Shown one piece after another: positions 21,607 to 34,000 of a stretch of 62,204 nucleotides of DNA; position 1 is the first letter of the stretch; each line of letters begins with the position of its first letter. The position numbers and the translations under genes were made by a program. Origin of the DNA: Halicephalobus mephisto (Eukaryota > Nematoda > Chromadorea > Rhabditida > Panagrolaimidae). The DNA is taken from the NCBI GenBank assembly GCA_009193035.1, contig SWDT01000279.1, positions 1 through 62,204 of the forward strand, given 5' to 3'. The notes under the pieces were generated by a model. It made no database searches and was not told the origin of the DNA. It saw only the letters and a list, made by a program, of their open reading frames with translations.

Positions 21607-23177
21607 ATGAAGCTCTATTTTGTGTGGGTTTGCTTTTTTTTTGCCCTGACTGTTGAATCAACAAGTCTGAAATCTGATGATCAATATTTGGGTTCCGTTA
21701 ACAAAACTGTGAAGACAACTACGGATATACAAGGTCCTATTACGCCGCATTTCAATCGTTTTCTCTTATCGTTGGTTTTTAGTTTTTTGAACAACTTGAA
21801 TTTTATAAAGTCTTCTGGAATCTTGTAGAACCTTCTGGAACCTTCCAGAATCCAGTGGAAACTTCTGAAGTCGTTTAAGATTTCAGAAGATTTTGATTTT
21901 TTCGAATTTCAATGAAAATTTTCGAAATTTTCCAGAATTTTAGATTTTGAATTTTTCTGATTTCAGTGAAAATTTCTGAAATCCAATGGCAACTTCCGAA
22001 ATTTTCCAGAATTTTAGATTTTCAATTTTTCAGATTTCAGCGAAAATTTTCAGAATTTAATGGCAACTTCTGAAGTTTTTGAAAATCTTACTAAATTTCT
22101 AAAAGATTTCCGAAATTTGTTTTGGAGTAATTTTGTAAATACATTAATTTTTAATTTTTACACTAATTTTGGAACTAAGATCTAAAACCTCAAGTTTTTG
22201 AAATTCTGTAATGATGATTTTTTCGAATTATAAAATTTAAAAACAAGTTTCAGACATGGCTACAGTGACTTCAATTTCGCCCGGATTGACCTCGGGGTCA
22301 TTGGTTCCTACGGTGGCAAACAATCGATTCAGGACCAAATCACGAAGATACCAGTTGTGTTTGTTCATGGGAATTCTGACGGGGCTCTGAGTGACGGAAG
22401 TGTATACGGTACAGGATGGACCAGTTCGATCAGGTATTTCCTGTCCCAGGGGTACACCTCGGCGGAACTCTTCGCCACCACCTGGGGGGACAGGAAGAAG
22501 GAGAACGCCTACTTGAGGACCCACAACTGCACGACCATTAATCGTATAAGGACGTTCATGGAAGCTGTTTTGGCCTACAGTAATGCGGATAAAATAAACG
22601 TGATTTCGCATTCCATGGGGGTCGCCATCGCGAGGAAGGCCATCCGAGGGGGCATCATCGAGGCCGACGACGAGGTCTGCCAACTGGGCCCTTCTATGAG
22701 GTCGAAGATAAACGTCTTCATCGGGATATCTGGGGCCAATTACGGTATGTGTCAATGTGCCGGAGGGGAAAAAACGGCCATCTACCCCACTTGCAACAAG
22801 AAAACCGGATTTTGGCCCGGAGAACCCTGCACTTTAACGACCATGATTTCCCCTCAGGACCTCTGCGGATCAACTACTATGGCTTGTAGCAGAAATTCCT
22901 ACTCCCAATTGCTCCAAGAAATGAACGAAGATCCCTACAATGAAGCACAACATGTGTTTTCTTACTGGAGTTACGGTAATTTGTAACTATTTTAATCGAA
23001 ATAATTTTTTCCTCAGATGACGAGTTGATTTCCTACCACGACTCCGTATTCAACCGCTCAACGAGCTTCGTACCGTTCTCAAACGCCACGAGGGTCTACC
23101 GGAACCTGACCCACATGGCCACGAAGGACAACACCACGCACATACAGTATAGACTCTTAACTAACTACAGTTTCTAA
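21607..23177 (+). CDS. Secreted class 2 triacylglycerol lipase (nematode lips-type)
   Basis: Exons 21607-21770, 22254-22975 and 23017-23177 encode 348 residues. A signal peptide (MKLYFVWVCFFFALTVES) is followed by the conserved start GPITPHFNRFLLSHGYSDF, the oxyanion-region motif VVFVHGNSDG, and the nucleophile elbow ISHSMGV with Ser175. The first glycine of the usual G-x-S-x-G is a serine, as is common in the nematode family. Numerous cysteines fit an extracellular enzyme. The fold is alpha/beta hydrolase; the likely reaction is hydrolysis of dietary or yolk lipid esters, inferred from the family. The site gctttcag 6 bases before the ATG suggests trans-splicing. Intron 1 (483 bases) contains TTCCAGAATTT-type repeats. 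Confidence 0.9.
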
Positions 23178-23800
23178 AAAGTATTAAATATTGTGTAATT
23201 ATTCGAAAAAATATCCCGGTCTGAAGTCTAATCATTTTCAAAATTATTTGTTGTCGATCGAAAAATAAAATTCTGCCGAAAACGAATCAAAGCCCGGGGT
23301 ATACTGTACTCACGGAAATATATTGATAATTGGAAGTTTTTTTAAAGTTTAGGATCTTTAAAAAACACAAATGTTCAGGTTACCGTATCCCAAGAATAAT
23401 CGCATATTACTGTAAAAATTAAGAATAAATATTTTACGAAATGGTTTCCACACGGGTTTCTAGAATCCGAGATTTCTGACATTTCGAAAGTTATAAAAAT
23501 TCGTGTCGAGAAAATTTCGTAAAAAAGTTTATTTTTAATTTTTCCATGTGATTCTGGAAATTCCCAAAAAATTATAGAAATTCGTGTCGAGACTTTTTGT
23601 AAAAAAAGTTTATTTTTACGCTTTTTGAGGAAATTATATAAAATAAAAAATAGATGAATTTAATTTATATTTTTTGATCCAGAATTTCGGTTTTCTTCAT
23701 GCCGGATGACTGTCCAGTTTTTCCTTTTTTCACCGGTCATTGGTCAGTTTTGTCGTCTTTGCTCGAGTCCTGGAGCGACGGGAGGCCGAGAAAGCGCCTT
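23178..23800. other. Intergenic spacer, lipase to B9D1
   Basis: Contains the lipase 3' region with AATAAA at about 23265 and AT-rich sequence with short degenerate repeats. The last 100 bases turn GC-richer and form the B9D1 promoter. Confidence 0.5.
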
Positions 23801-23804
23801 GTCT

Positions 23805-23818
23805 GTCTCCATGGAAAC
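23805..23818 (+). promoter_or_regulatory. X-box (RFX/DAF-19 site) of the ciliary gene
   Basis: GTCTCCATGGAAAC matches the X-box consensus GTHNYY-AT-RRNAAC at every position and is a near-palindrome. It lies 59 bases upstream of the B9D1 start. Nematode ciliary genes, including the B9 family, are controlled by the RFX factor DAF-19 through sites at this kind of distance, so the site fits the gene it precedes. Confidence 0.8.
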
Positions 23819-23877
23819 TCCTTTGGTGTCTTCTATTTTCGAAGAAACTTGATATTCCTTATTTTATTTCCCCAAAA

Positions 23878-25651
23878 ATGCATCGTCGTTCATCAAACGT
23901 TGCATCAACTAGTGAACCGAAATCCAAATTCCTGCTGATGGTGACGGGAGAAATTTCAGTTGCAGAAATGACTTCTGTAGACACTATTTACTGTAAATAT
24001 TTCTATGTCTACGGAAGTGATTGGAAATTCCTCTCAGGAGTCGAGGAAGGCATCAGTTCAACCTGCTCGAAAGCCAGGAACCACAACAGGATCGTCCTAA
24101 ATCTCCCTATCGAAGCCGCTTTTTCCTCGACGAATCCGTTCAGATGGCCTCAGCTGGTTCTTTGTTGCTACGGTCCAGATGCTCTAGGGAATGACGTCAT
24201 CAGGGGCTACGGTTCGGTTCACTTACCTACTGTCCCTGGGAGGTTCGTTTTTTGGGATTTCGTTATTCAAAAAATTAATTTTTATATCAAAACCCGTAAA
24301 ATCACACTGAATCACCTTCAGGATGAGATCACGTTCTAAAACAAATCCCTATATATCGGGATAAACACTAAAAAGATGTTTTTCATTCTATTAAGACTCC
24401 AACAAATATGAAATGGGCGATGCTTAAATGACTTTAAAAATTACTTATATTTATCAACTTCATATATCAAATTTAATGTTTAAACCACCCTTAAGTTATT
24501 TCAAAGAAAAATAAGAAAAAAAACCATTGAGAAGCGAATTTGGAAAGATAAAATTGAATCCTATTCAATCCAAGAAGAAACAAAATAAACCATTCAAGTC
24601 CGTTTTATTAAAGGAAATTTTCCTTTATGTGAGGAAACCTTGACATCACAAAACTGCGCAATACTTCTTTCATGGAAAAACTGACTAATAAACCAGGAAA
24701 GTTTTTTCATTCGTTTGAAGTCGAGCGTTCAACTGATAACGCGGGAAATTCAAAAACCACAATTTTTGGTTAATTTTTAGGATTTTTATATATTATAATT
24801 GAACACAAAGTAACATTAATTCCCCGAAAACAAATTAAAAATTACAAATAAGAAGAATAAAAATTTCCATAAAAAACTTGATACTTGATAGTTGATTTAA
24901 ATTTTTATCATTTTGCCTGTCCTCAGATGACAGAATATTTCGAAATCAGCATTCGACGTTTTTTCATATATACTTTAATCGGAAAAATCACTAAATAATA
25001 AATTCCGAAATTTCAATAAATTTTATTTAAATTCTAATTTTAATAATATATTTTCTTGCAAATTTACCCCATCCTAAGTCCCATTTCAGTCCATGAAGTA
25101 ACTTTATTTCCAAAGATGAGATTTAAGTGGTCCTAACTTCATTTAAAAGTTTCATAATGATGAAAATAAAATATCTCAGAAAATCCCATATATCGCTCGA
25201 TTTCAGAACCGATAGAAAAGTCCCGGTTTTTGTTCCAGAAGGCTCCACAACACTTCACAAAGTTCTCGGGTTCTTTACCGGGAGGAGGGCAGAGTTCGTG
25301 GACCCGAGGATTGTGGCTATGGCCGAAGGAAGGGAGGTCACCCGAGTCTCCACTCAAGGAGTAGTTACAGTAACCTTCAACGTTGTCTTGAAGGATCTGA
25401 AGAAGTTCGGGTACGACATCGTCCCCCAAACACTCTCAAGAGCTTCGGAGTTCTCCCTTCCTGTATTTGCCGACGAAGATGAAAAACCCCGGAAACAGTC
25501 CAAGACAAGTGTGACCGTCGAACACGATGAACCTCGAGCGGAACCATCTCCAGAACCACAAGAAACTCAAGGACCAGAACCCGTCCCTCCCACCAACGTC
25601 CAAGATTTCGACGAACAACAAGTTGTGCCATACGAATCAGAAATCCAATAA
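23878..25651 (+). CDS. mksr-1: B9 domain-containing protein 1 (MKSR-1), ciliary transition zone
   Basis: Exons 23878-24242 and 25207-25651 encode 269 residues. Family hallmarks are clear: FLLMVTGEISVAE, CKYFYVYGSDW, EEGIS, STNPFRWPQLVLCCYGPD, GNDVIRGYGSVHLP, and in exon 2 VPVFVPE, FTGRRAEFVDP, AEGREVTRVSTQG and KFGYD. B9D1 belongs to the MKS complex at the transition zone of cilia, where it helps gate membrane protein entry. The B9 domain spans about residues 15-190; the remaining C-terminal 75 or so residues are acidic and proline-rich and longer than in typical family members. The 964-base intron is AT-rich. The gene ends 61 bases from the RPL19 stop in a tail-to-tail arrangement, and its stop codon overlaps an AATAAA. 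Confidence 0.95.
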
Positions 25652-25712
25652 ATCTTAATTAATGCTTTTTTTCAACAAGCATATAAACAATAACAAAACG
25701 ATCGCCGAGAGC

Positions 25713-27045
25713 TTATTTCTTGCCACCCTTCTTCTTCGGAGCCTCGGATTTCTTCGGTGCTGGAGCTGCGGCAGGGGCAGCAGCAGGAGCAGGCTCAGCG
25801 GTCTTCTTAGAAGCCTCGGCCTTCTTCTCAGCCTTGGGAGCCGGAGCTTCGCTCTTGGGGGTAGCTTCTTTCTGGTCACCGAACATAGCCTTTCGCTTAG
25901 CGATCAAACGTTCTTCACGGCGCTTTTTCACCTCCTTGTTCTTTGCACGACGGGCTTCAGCTTGTTCACTAAAAATCGTGGGTTTAAAGTACTGAATGAA
26001 ACACATGGCGGCGGAAACTGTTGACTATATGGTTTTTCCCGGTAGTAATGGTCCCATAAGGACTCTACTAGGATAAGGAATATACAGACCAAGATCGGGC
26101 AACCCGAAGGAAGCCACACAACCTACTTAATCTGCGACTCGGCAAACCCAAACTACCCCATGACAAGGCCTTCGGATGATTTGCGACATGAATGGCGCTC
26201 ACCTCAAGGATGAACACCAAGCACGATCGGGTCGCGCAAACAGGTACAAGGGAAAAACTTACGCAAGTTGCTTAGAACGAGTAGTTTCAGCCTTTCTCTT
26301 GAAGATGAACTCCATCAGGACACGCTTGTTCTTGAAAGCATTACCCTTGGCCTTGAGATACAATTCGTGGTAAATGTGCTTATCGATCTTTCCAGCAGCA
26401 CGATATCTCTTGAGCAAGTGACGGAGAACCCGCAATCGGCGAATCCAGATAATCTTTTCTGGCAAACGAGCATTTCGAGTACCACGACGTTTACCGAAGC
26501 CACGATGGCGACCCTAAAAACAACACGTAGTAAATTCGAAGCGAGGTCTCAAGATGTGTGCTACATGGTTTTTCCCGGCAGTAATGGTCCCATAAGGACT
26601 CTACTAGGATAAGGAATATGCAGCCGAGAGCCGGGCAACCCGAAGGAAGCCACACAGCTCTCTCGCTATCCGACTCGGTGGACCGCCGCTGCCGAATGAA
26701 AGGCCCAGCGTTGCTCCACAGCAAAATGAAATCCGCCGAAGCTTCCTCCAGATCGCTCGAGTCGGTGAAAGTACGGAGCCACCAACTTACCTTTCTCTTA
26801 GCCTCAGCGCGAACACGGGCACGGTAGCGAGAGTGAATCGCTACTGGCTTGCGGATGATCAAACCATCCTTGACCAAGCGGCGGATGTTCTGGCGAGAGT
26901 TGGCGTTACTGATCTCGTTGATTTCATTGGGATCCAGCCAAACCTTGTTCTTGCCGCACTTAAGAACCTTGGCGGCCAAGTTCTTCTGCACACGGAGATT
27001 GCTAAAGAGTAATCAATAAGATCCCTGAACTTACGATATCCACAT
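25713..27045 (-). CDS. rpl-19: 60S ribosomal protein L19 (eL19)
   Basis: Minus-strand exons 27035-27045, 26791-27001, 26263-26513 and 25713-25968 encode 242 residues. Conserved stretches include [70 protein letters not shown] and [17 protein letters not shown]. The protein is part of the large ribosomal subunit. The C-terminal 60 residues are an alanine/proline/lysine-rich extension (about [17 protein letters not shown]), longer than in most animals. The first exon is only 11 bases and intron 1 is 33 bases, the shortest intron seen here. Introns 2 and 3 each carry a related snoRNA-like sequence. Confidence 0.95.
26010..26170 (-). ncRNA. H/ACA snoRNA-like sequence in RPL19 intron 3
   Basis: On the transcribed strand the intron holds a conserved core of about 95 bases shared with the next intron upstream (identical over stretches such as CCTTATCCTAGTAGAGTCC). 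It folds into a stem closed by CCCGA/ACCGGG-type pairs with a GTCC-TTAT-GGGAC tip, preceded by an AGATTA box fitting ANANNA and ended by an ACA triplet (ACAGTT at the 3' side). Host-intron location in a ribosomal protein gene is typical of snoRNAs. The target is not assigned. Confidence 0.6.
26550..26770 (-). ncRNA. H/ACA snoRNA-like sequence in RPL19 intron 2, paralogue
   Basis: Homologous to the element in intron 3: the same core, an inner stem CCCGGC/GCCGGG, the same hairpin tip, and an ACA triplet (ACACAT) at the matching place. The 5' part is GC-rich and can form a second hairpin. A good ANANNA hinge box is less clear here. Conservation of the core across two introns, while the flanks differ, argues for an RNA product rather than chance intron sequence. 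Confidence 0.6.
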
Positions 27046-27807
27046 GAAAACCCATCAAAAAGCCAACCTATTGTCGCCCATAGCGCTGTACAACCTCAGG
27101 GAAATTTCGTAATTACCAAAAACAACCTGCTTTATATATAGGCTATTGCACAACTTTGCGAAACTCAGATCTTCGTAAACAAGCCGAAAAATCTAGCAGA
27201 ATCCGGGGCTATTTCGCTACGGAACACATAGATTAGTGCCTTTCGATGGTTATCCGGTGGATAATGAAAATATAATCAAGAAAAAAGAGAAAGAAACGAA
27301 CCTCATGGTCAATCAGCCGACGAAAGAACACAAAACGAAGCAGTCAACGAAGGCTAGCCAACGAGCGAGCTTGCAGATCGTAGTCTTTTCGCGGTGAGAG
27401 TACATGAGAGTCGCATCGCGCTCTGGCAAGTTGCCAGAACAAAACCCGCGTGCGCGCTTTTCGACAGGAATTCCTGCTTTGTTGTGGAGAACTTCGCGCC
27501 GCCAAATTCTTTGCCAATTTATTTTCCAACTAATTTTTTGAATGGTGATTAATTGTTGAAATTTAGGTATCGATTAGAGGAAGAGCTGACGAATGTTTCG
27601 AGTTTCGAGGTAGCTTCTTCTCTGGGATATTTATCGAGTTCAAATCTGATGGAATCAAGTTCTGAGCCTGGGACGGTGAAATCCGTCGCCAGATCACAAT
27701 CTGATGGTTTACGAAGGAGTCCAGGACCGACGAGGAAGTTCCCTGCAAGTGCTGTATTTTCTGATGGATTACGAGTGGATTCGTTGCTGGGTTCGAAAGT
27801 GTACAAC
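27046..27807. promoter_or_regulatory. Divergent promoter region, RPL19 / EMSY-type gene
   Basis: About 760 bases of balanced composition separate the two divergently oriented genes. A forward frame from 27553 is open and in phase with the EMSY-type start, so an N-terminal extension of 85 residues is possible; it follows an acceptor-like aaatttag at about 27566-27573. No TATA box is evident. Confidence 0.4.
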
Positions 27808-30716
27808 ATGTCCACAGAAGACGCTGCCCATTCTCTCAGGAAGCTAGGTAATTTCCCTGCCTAAACCCTTCATAATATACCCTATTTTCAGAACGTGATG
27901 CTTTCAAGGGTTTTGTGGCAGCTGTTCGTGCCCAAGGTCCACTGACGCCCTACAAAGAATTGCTGTTGGAACATGTGAAATACGCACTTTTGTAAGTTTT
28001 CCGAAGCGTTTCATATATAAAACCGAGTGATTTCCAGCATTCGTGACCATGACTACATTGAAACAATGCAAGAAGCAGTTGGAGACGGATTTCTGAGGAA
28101 AATAGCTGAAAAGTGAGTCGAGGCGACTCACGACTTGTTTTCGGTTACCTAATCAATATTTTAGGTTGAATCCGTCGTATTCTTGCACCGCGCAGTGGGA
28201 AGCTCTCTGTTTCCCTTCACACACTGTTAAAAACCCGCTAATCAAGAGCCTAGATGCTGCAGGATCCATTATTTCTGGAGAACAACGAGCGAAACTGTTC
28301 ACTACAATTGGATGTCACAACGCTTCTGTGAAAGAACTCGATTTGGCGACAGCCAAACTCGCTAACGTTAAAAAAGATTTTTACAGTAAGGATTTCCTGA
28401 TTTCTTTGGTTGTTCATGTGATCTTTTAGTTCCTCAACAATTACGACGTGTATTAGCTGACAGTGAACTAGCCATTGGTCGGATAGATGTTGACATGGAT
28501 TTAACAGAGGAGGAATTGAGGAGGGAATACGCTGTTTACGAGAAGGAAAGGAACAAAACAATGCGTGAAATTGTCGCAGAAGAAGATGCGCAATTGGCCG
28601 CTGGTAAACCACGTCGTGGAAGGAAGAAGAAGGTTGTTGAAGCACCGTTTCTGCAACAAACTTTGAAGGCCCAGGCTCTCTATGCTAGGGAACAGAAGAA
28701 CCCAGAAGGTGAAGGAACGTCGGATAGTGAAAAGCTTCCGACTGTGGAAGAGCAGGATCAAGCCGAGGCTGACATGTTCAAAATGATCGATGACTGTGAC
28801 AAAATTGCCGCCAATATCGAACAAGAAAGGGCAAAGACATTAAGTCCCCAAAAGCCAAAGAAACCAAGAAAATCAAAAGAAGGCAAAAACATCGAGCCTT
28901 CGACAAGTATAGAAACGGGTAAAGAGCGGAGAGTTTCTGAAGAACAAAGGTCAATAGATGAAGAATTGGTTTTGGTTAAAACCGCTCAAGCGATGATTGA
29001 AGATATGGTCAATGCGGGTAATTTGAAGGCGCATGAGAACGGACTAACTAATGGTGACAAACTGATATCACCGACACCGAAGAAACGAGGCCGGAAAATG
29101 AAAGAAAAGGATAAGGACCAAGTTGATAAGCAAGATGAAGGTTGTGCTCGGACCCGACCGTTTGATTTCGGACCAGTTCGTGGTGATGATCCAAATAAGC
29201 CGATTAGAGGAAATCCAGATAAGAGGCAAGTTTCTGACATTAGGACTTAAGTGAAGTTTTGGTTTAGGTCTGTGAAGAGGAAAGAAAGGAAGTCCATGAT
29301 TGTCGCTACTTCAAACGGCATATCGCATTCTGGAACTGCTGATGGCACTGCCCCGTCGAATGCTTCTCTTCTTCCTGGTAATCCACCGACCATTGTAATC
29401 AGGCCAAGAACGAATTCTACAGCTTCGAACCAGTCGGTTGTGGAAACTTCGCCAGCCAAGAGAATGAGATATATAAGTGACAGTTCTAATAATCCTGCTG
29501 TTTCTGGTAGTTCTACCGCTCCAAGTACGGTTCCGACAATATTCTCCGTTAGACCCGGACGACCAACGACATTCAGACCTCCGAATGTTGTTTTCCCGCG
29601 AGCTGCGTAAGTTGATTGTTTCTCAAAATTTCCCGGTAATAGTGATGTTGTAGTTCTGTGCTGACCAATGGGGCTCGTTATACCGTTCCGTTCTCTCAAT
29701 CTTCCGGTAACCCGACAAGACCGTACTACGGTAATCCAGGATATGTGAACCGACCACCTATCGTGGGAAGGGAACGACCTCAACTTCACACTTTTACTAG
29801 ACCACCAACAGGATCCGTTATCAGATTCCTTGAACCGGAATCTAAATCGCAGGAAAGTAATGGACCAACTAAGCAACCGAAATCAAATACAGGGAAAATC
29901 CCAATTGTTATTCCTACTACAGCCCAAGCAGATCCTCAAAAATCTATTGCAATGCCTTTGGTTACTACTGGAGATCTCAATCAACCTATTTATCAAGTTG
30001 TTGGAGCGAGCCCTATTCCATATATGGTTGTTCCAATTCCAATGACTACTACTGCTCTCGATGACGCAGCTCTTACATCTGTTGGAACAGTGGAATCTGA
30101 AGGAACGACTGTTGATTCGGAGAAATCACAAGAAATCCCAGCTGAGGATGTGGCAGAAACTAGACAAGAAATGGACAAGATGGAAACTGATTCCGAAATG
30201 AGTAAGTCGAATGATAGTAATTTGGTTGAGAGATTAGCTGAAGTGAATGCAGTGTCAATGGAAGAAATACCTACTCAAGACACAGTTGAAACTTTGGAAT
30301 CTCAGCCGATGCAAGTTGATGAAGAAATGGATTCGACTGACATTCATGATATGGTGAAATCTATAGAGAAGCGACATGAAGAGAACTTTCGGGAAAGATT
30401 GGAATTGCAAGATGTTCACCAATCAGACGGAGAACCTTCTCAAGACTGTTACTTAGGCCCTCAACAACCACTTCCAGAGACGTCAATGAATGCACCGTCG
30501 CAAAACGAGGTAATCGTTAATGGTGTCGATTACTCAGCTTCTAATGCTGCTTATTCTCAATATACACAAATTCCTATGAATCTCAACAATTGGTGTAATC
30601 CACCGGAATCACATCCCGAAATCAAGTCCGACGAGAAGCCTATCCCAGTGCCAACTCAAATATTTTCTCCTCCTACCTCAGATACCCAGCCCGACCCTTC
30701 AGAATCGAAGGATTAG
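27808..30716 (+). CDS. EMSY-type ENT-domain nuclear protein
   Basis: Exons 27808-27847, 27892-27991, 28038-28112, 28165-28385, 28430-29225, 29268-29606 and 29654-30716 encode 877 residues. Residues 5-80 form an ENT domain (LRKLERDAFKGFVAAVRAQG, LTPYKELLLEHV), the domain of EMSY, a BRCA2-binding chromatin repressor associated with the SIN3/KDM5 complex in vertebrates. Two AT-hook-like basic motifs follow (KPRRGRKKK and PKKRGRKMK), then a long disordered Ser/Thr/Pro-rich tail. The intron after 29225 begins with GCAAGT, a GC-AG intron. Nuclear chromatin role is inferred from the domain set. The start at 27808 is chosen by the ENT domain; an upstream in-frame start at 27553 is possible. Confidence 0.8.
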
Positions 30717-31001
30717 TAGATTGTTTTAGTGTCGCAGCAACTTGGAGAATCTCATTTCAACCGGTCAAGTTTGCCTCTCAAGCCTTTATTGCATTTCTAG
30801 AATCCCCATTGTGTGTATATAGGGTTTCAGAATCTCTGGGCCGGACGTTCCTATCCACATTATAGTGGTTTGAGTTTGTTGTTACATTATTCTTGATAAT
30901 GCGGAGCATTCTCAATAATAGTTTAGATAATGTTTTTGAATTTCACTTTTCATTGAAGAATTGAAATGAAAATTGCGATTGTTAACTACAATGTTGATTA
31001 T
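30717..31001. other. Short spacer with two convergent 3' ends
   Basis: Holds the 3' regions of the EMSY-type gene and of the LMX1-type gene, which converge. No other feature seen. Confidence 0.5.
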
Positions 31002-34000
31002 TCAGGCATAGGCAAAGTAAGTGTTTTGCATGTGATAGAGTTTGTCAATGGGGTCCTTTTCGGGGACGTCGGTCAAGTTGTTGGAGGAGAAGAGAGAGGT
31101 CAAGGAACTCTGACGTTGGATGGTTTGGGAAGAAGACCTTCCTGAGTCGACTTCGATGTCTTCGGAGTCGGAATCTGAAAGAAATGTTTTAGGAGTTGAG
31201 GGATAAGTGATTTGGGGGTACGTTGGTAGAATAGAAGAAATTTACAATATCTTTGGTTTTGTGGAGGTTTATAATAAATTTGGAAAATTTTAGTTTGGGA
31301 TTTGAATTTAAAATCTTTTAAGTGTGGCCTGGAATGCTTGTACTGGATGATACTGTGGCATCTGAGAAACCTTCTAAACGTGACTTTTAAAAAACTGCAC
31401 CTCTTTTGATATATCAATATTACAAAGGAACAAATGAGAGATTTACTTTTTTTGTGAGTATAGTCCCTAATCTCGAAAATGAGTTCACTTTTTTAGCGTT
31501 AATTTTTCCCTAAGGGCTTAGACTGTTTCCAAGAAACTTAGACAAATAGCAAAAATACTTCTACTTATCCTGCCCACATGTCTCTTGAAAACTTACCGTA
31601 AATTGACTTGAGGGAAGATGGGCTTTTTGATTCCGATTCGAGGGGTGTCATCGTTCCTTCAGGATTAGTAGGGTCGGAGTTCTGACTGCTGTTTTGTCTG
31701 TGAATTTCCTGCTTTCGTTGGATTTTCTTAATCTGGAAACACAATTTTAGGAAAGGTACAAACGAGAAAATTATAGCTTCCGCAAAAAACTTACTTTTGC
31801 TCTCTGGTTCTGGAACCAAACTTGGACAACCCTGACTGAGAGCCCTGTCTCCTTGGCTAGCTGTTCCCGGACTTTTTTGCTGGGTTTCGGGCCTTTTTCG
31901 AAAGCGATTTTGAAGGCCTTTCTTTGAGAACTGTTCAGAATTGTTCTGGGACGTTTGGGAGGTTTCTTCGAGGAAGAACCTCTGTGAATCTGGAGATTAG
32001 GGTCGAGGTCAGCAAAGAACGGAGGAATCTGGGGAATCGGGAACACGACATCTCCAACGTTCCCTTGTTGTTGTCCTTGTCCCATGGAAAATAAGTAATC
32101 TTGTTGACAGACTACTTGTCCATCAATGCAGAAGTACTGATCTCCGGTTTTTAGTTGTCGTCCACAGTATACGCATTGAAAGCAATGAGCGTGGAATGTC
32201 AGCTGTCTGGATCGATGGACAATGTCGTTCGGTTGGAGTGGCAAACAGCATCTCGCGCACTTGGGAATGAAGAAACTGAAAATAAAAACAAATTAAAACA
32301 AAATTAAAATTAAAACAAAATAATTAAAAATTAAATAATTCCCAACACAAAAATAAACAACAACTTAGGCTCTAACAACCTCCAGCCGATTTTCCATTCG
32401 GGACCATTTGACGAAAAGTAAATTTTTTATTTTTGTATTTTTTCAAAATTACTTTATTTTTTCTTTTTTAATCGTTTTTAGCATTAATAAAAATGTAACT
32501 AACTTGTTGCATAAAAACAATTAAAAATAAATTTATTTTTATTTTTTAAAATTTTTGTTAAATTTATTTTTTTCGACGGTCCCGAACGGAAAATTTAATA
32601 TATAAATAATGAATGAAATTATATTAATATTTAAGTTCTAAAGGAAGATGTGATTTTTTAACTTTTGGTCCTAGCAAGAAAAATATTTTTAATTTTTGGA
32701 TATTTAAAAATTTTTAATTATTAAATATTTCTTAATTTTTTAATATTTATTAAAAGAAAGTTTTTTTAAAAACAAGTTATTAAATTAAATATAAAAATTT
32801 CCGTTTTGGGACCGAAATTGGAAAATAATTTTGTTCATTTAGTTCGTTAAATCAAGTTGGAGATGTTTTTGGATACTGTAAGAGGATTTGGCTCCAGGAA
32901 ATCTGCATAAAACGTAGTGACAACGTCAACTATGCCGGCTTAGGGCTGTCTCGGGGAAGTGAAATCACAGCGGACTCAATTCTGGACCGATTTGTCTGAC
33001 GTTATGGGATTGTCCTGTGCTAATCTCATCCTACTTAAATCCCATAAAGATTCCCAATTTCTAAAACATTACTTTTTTGATTCCAAATGTCCCTCATGTC
33101 AAGTTGAAAAATAATGACTTGTTCACAAATTGCCAAATTTTATTTTTTATCGAAAATCCACAAATCTTTGAAATTTTGCCTGAGGCTAGAAGCAAACAAA
33201 AAAGATGCCAGATTCGAATTCAACAATCTGCCCTCTGCAAACAAAAAACCTCAAGGGATACTGTAGCTTCCAACATGCAACCAAAATTTTACGATTATTT
33301 GCGTTTTTCGAAAAAACCTAAAATCTCATAAATGGTGCTAATATGCAAATTAAGATTTAACTTATTGTGAAATTTTATTTTTTAAAGATAATGTGGATTC
33401 AATTACAGTACAAAGGAGATCCGATCGGAAGTCCCGAAACAGCTTCAGTTTCAATTATCCGAGAATCCCCGGACTCAACGCCTGTCATTTCCGCTCATCT
33501 GCCGCACTCGAAACGGACAAATCCGGCACGAGAGCCGCTGACCTGAGCCGGATCTGCCAACTCGAGTTGACTAATATTGACGCATAATCCTGGCTTGTCC
33601 GTAGAATTGCGCAATTGACCGTGTTTGACACCTCTCGAACTTGTCAAAAAGCCGTTTTCAGACAAGGTTATTTTTAATTTTTTTTGAAAATAAATTTGTT
33701 TCAGAACGAAAATCACATTTTTGAAAAATTAAAATCATTACGGAATAATTCTGAGGCGAATTTTTTTAATATTTGAGAAAGTTACAAAAATTGAAGTTTT
33801 AAATAATTTTGGATTTTTATTAAATTCTAAGAATTTCGGAAATTCTGAAAAAATTCAAAAGTTCTTATGAAATTTCCAGAGATTTCAGAATCTCCCACTA
33901 GATTCTGGAAGAATTCTAAAATTTCAGAAATTTTGGAAGATTTCGAAATTTTCAATTAAATTCTGGAAAATTTAAAATTTTTTTAAAATTTTCGAAATTT

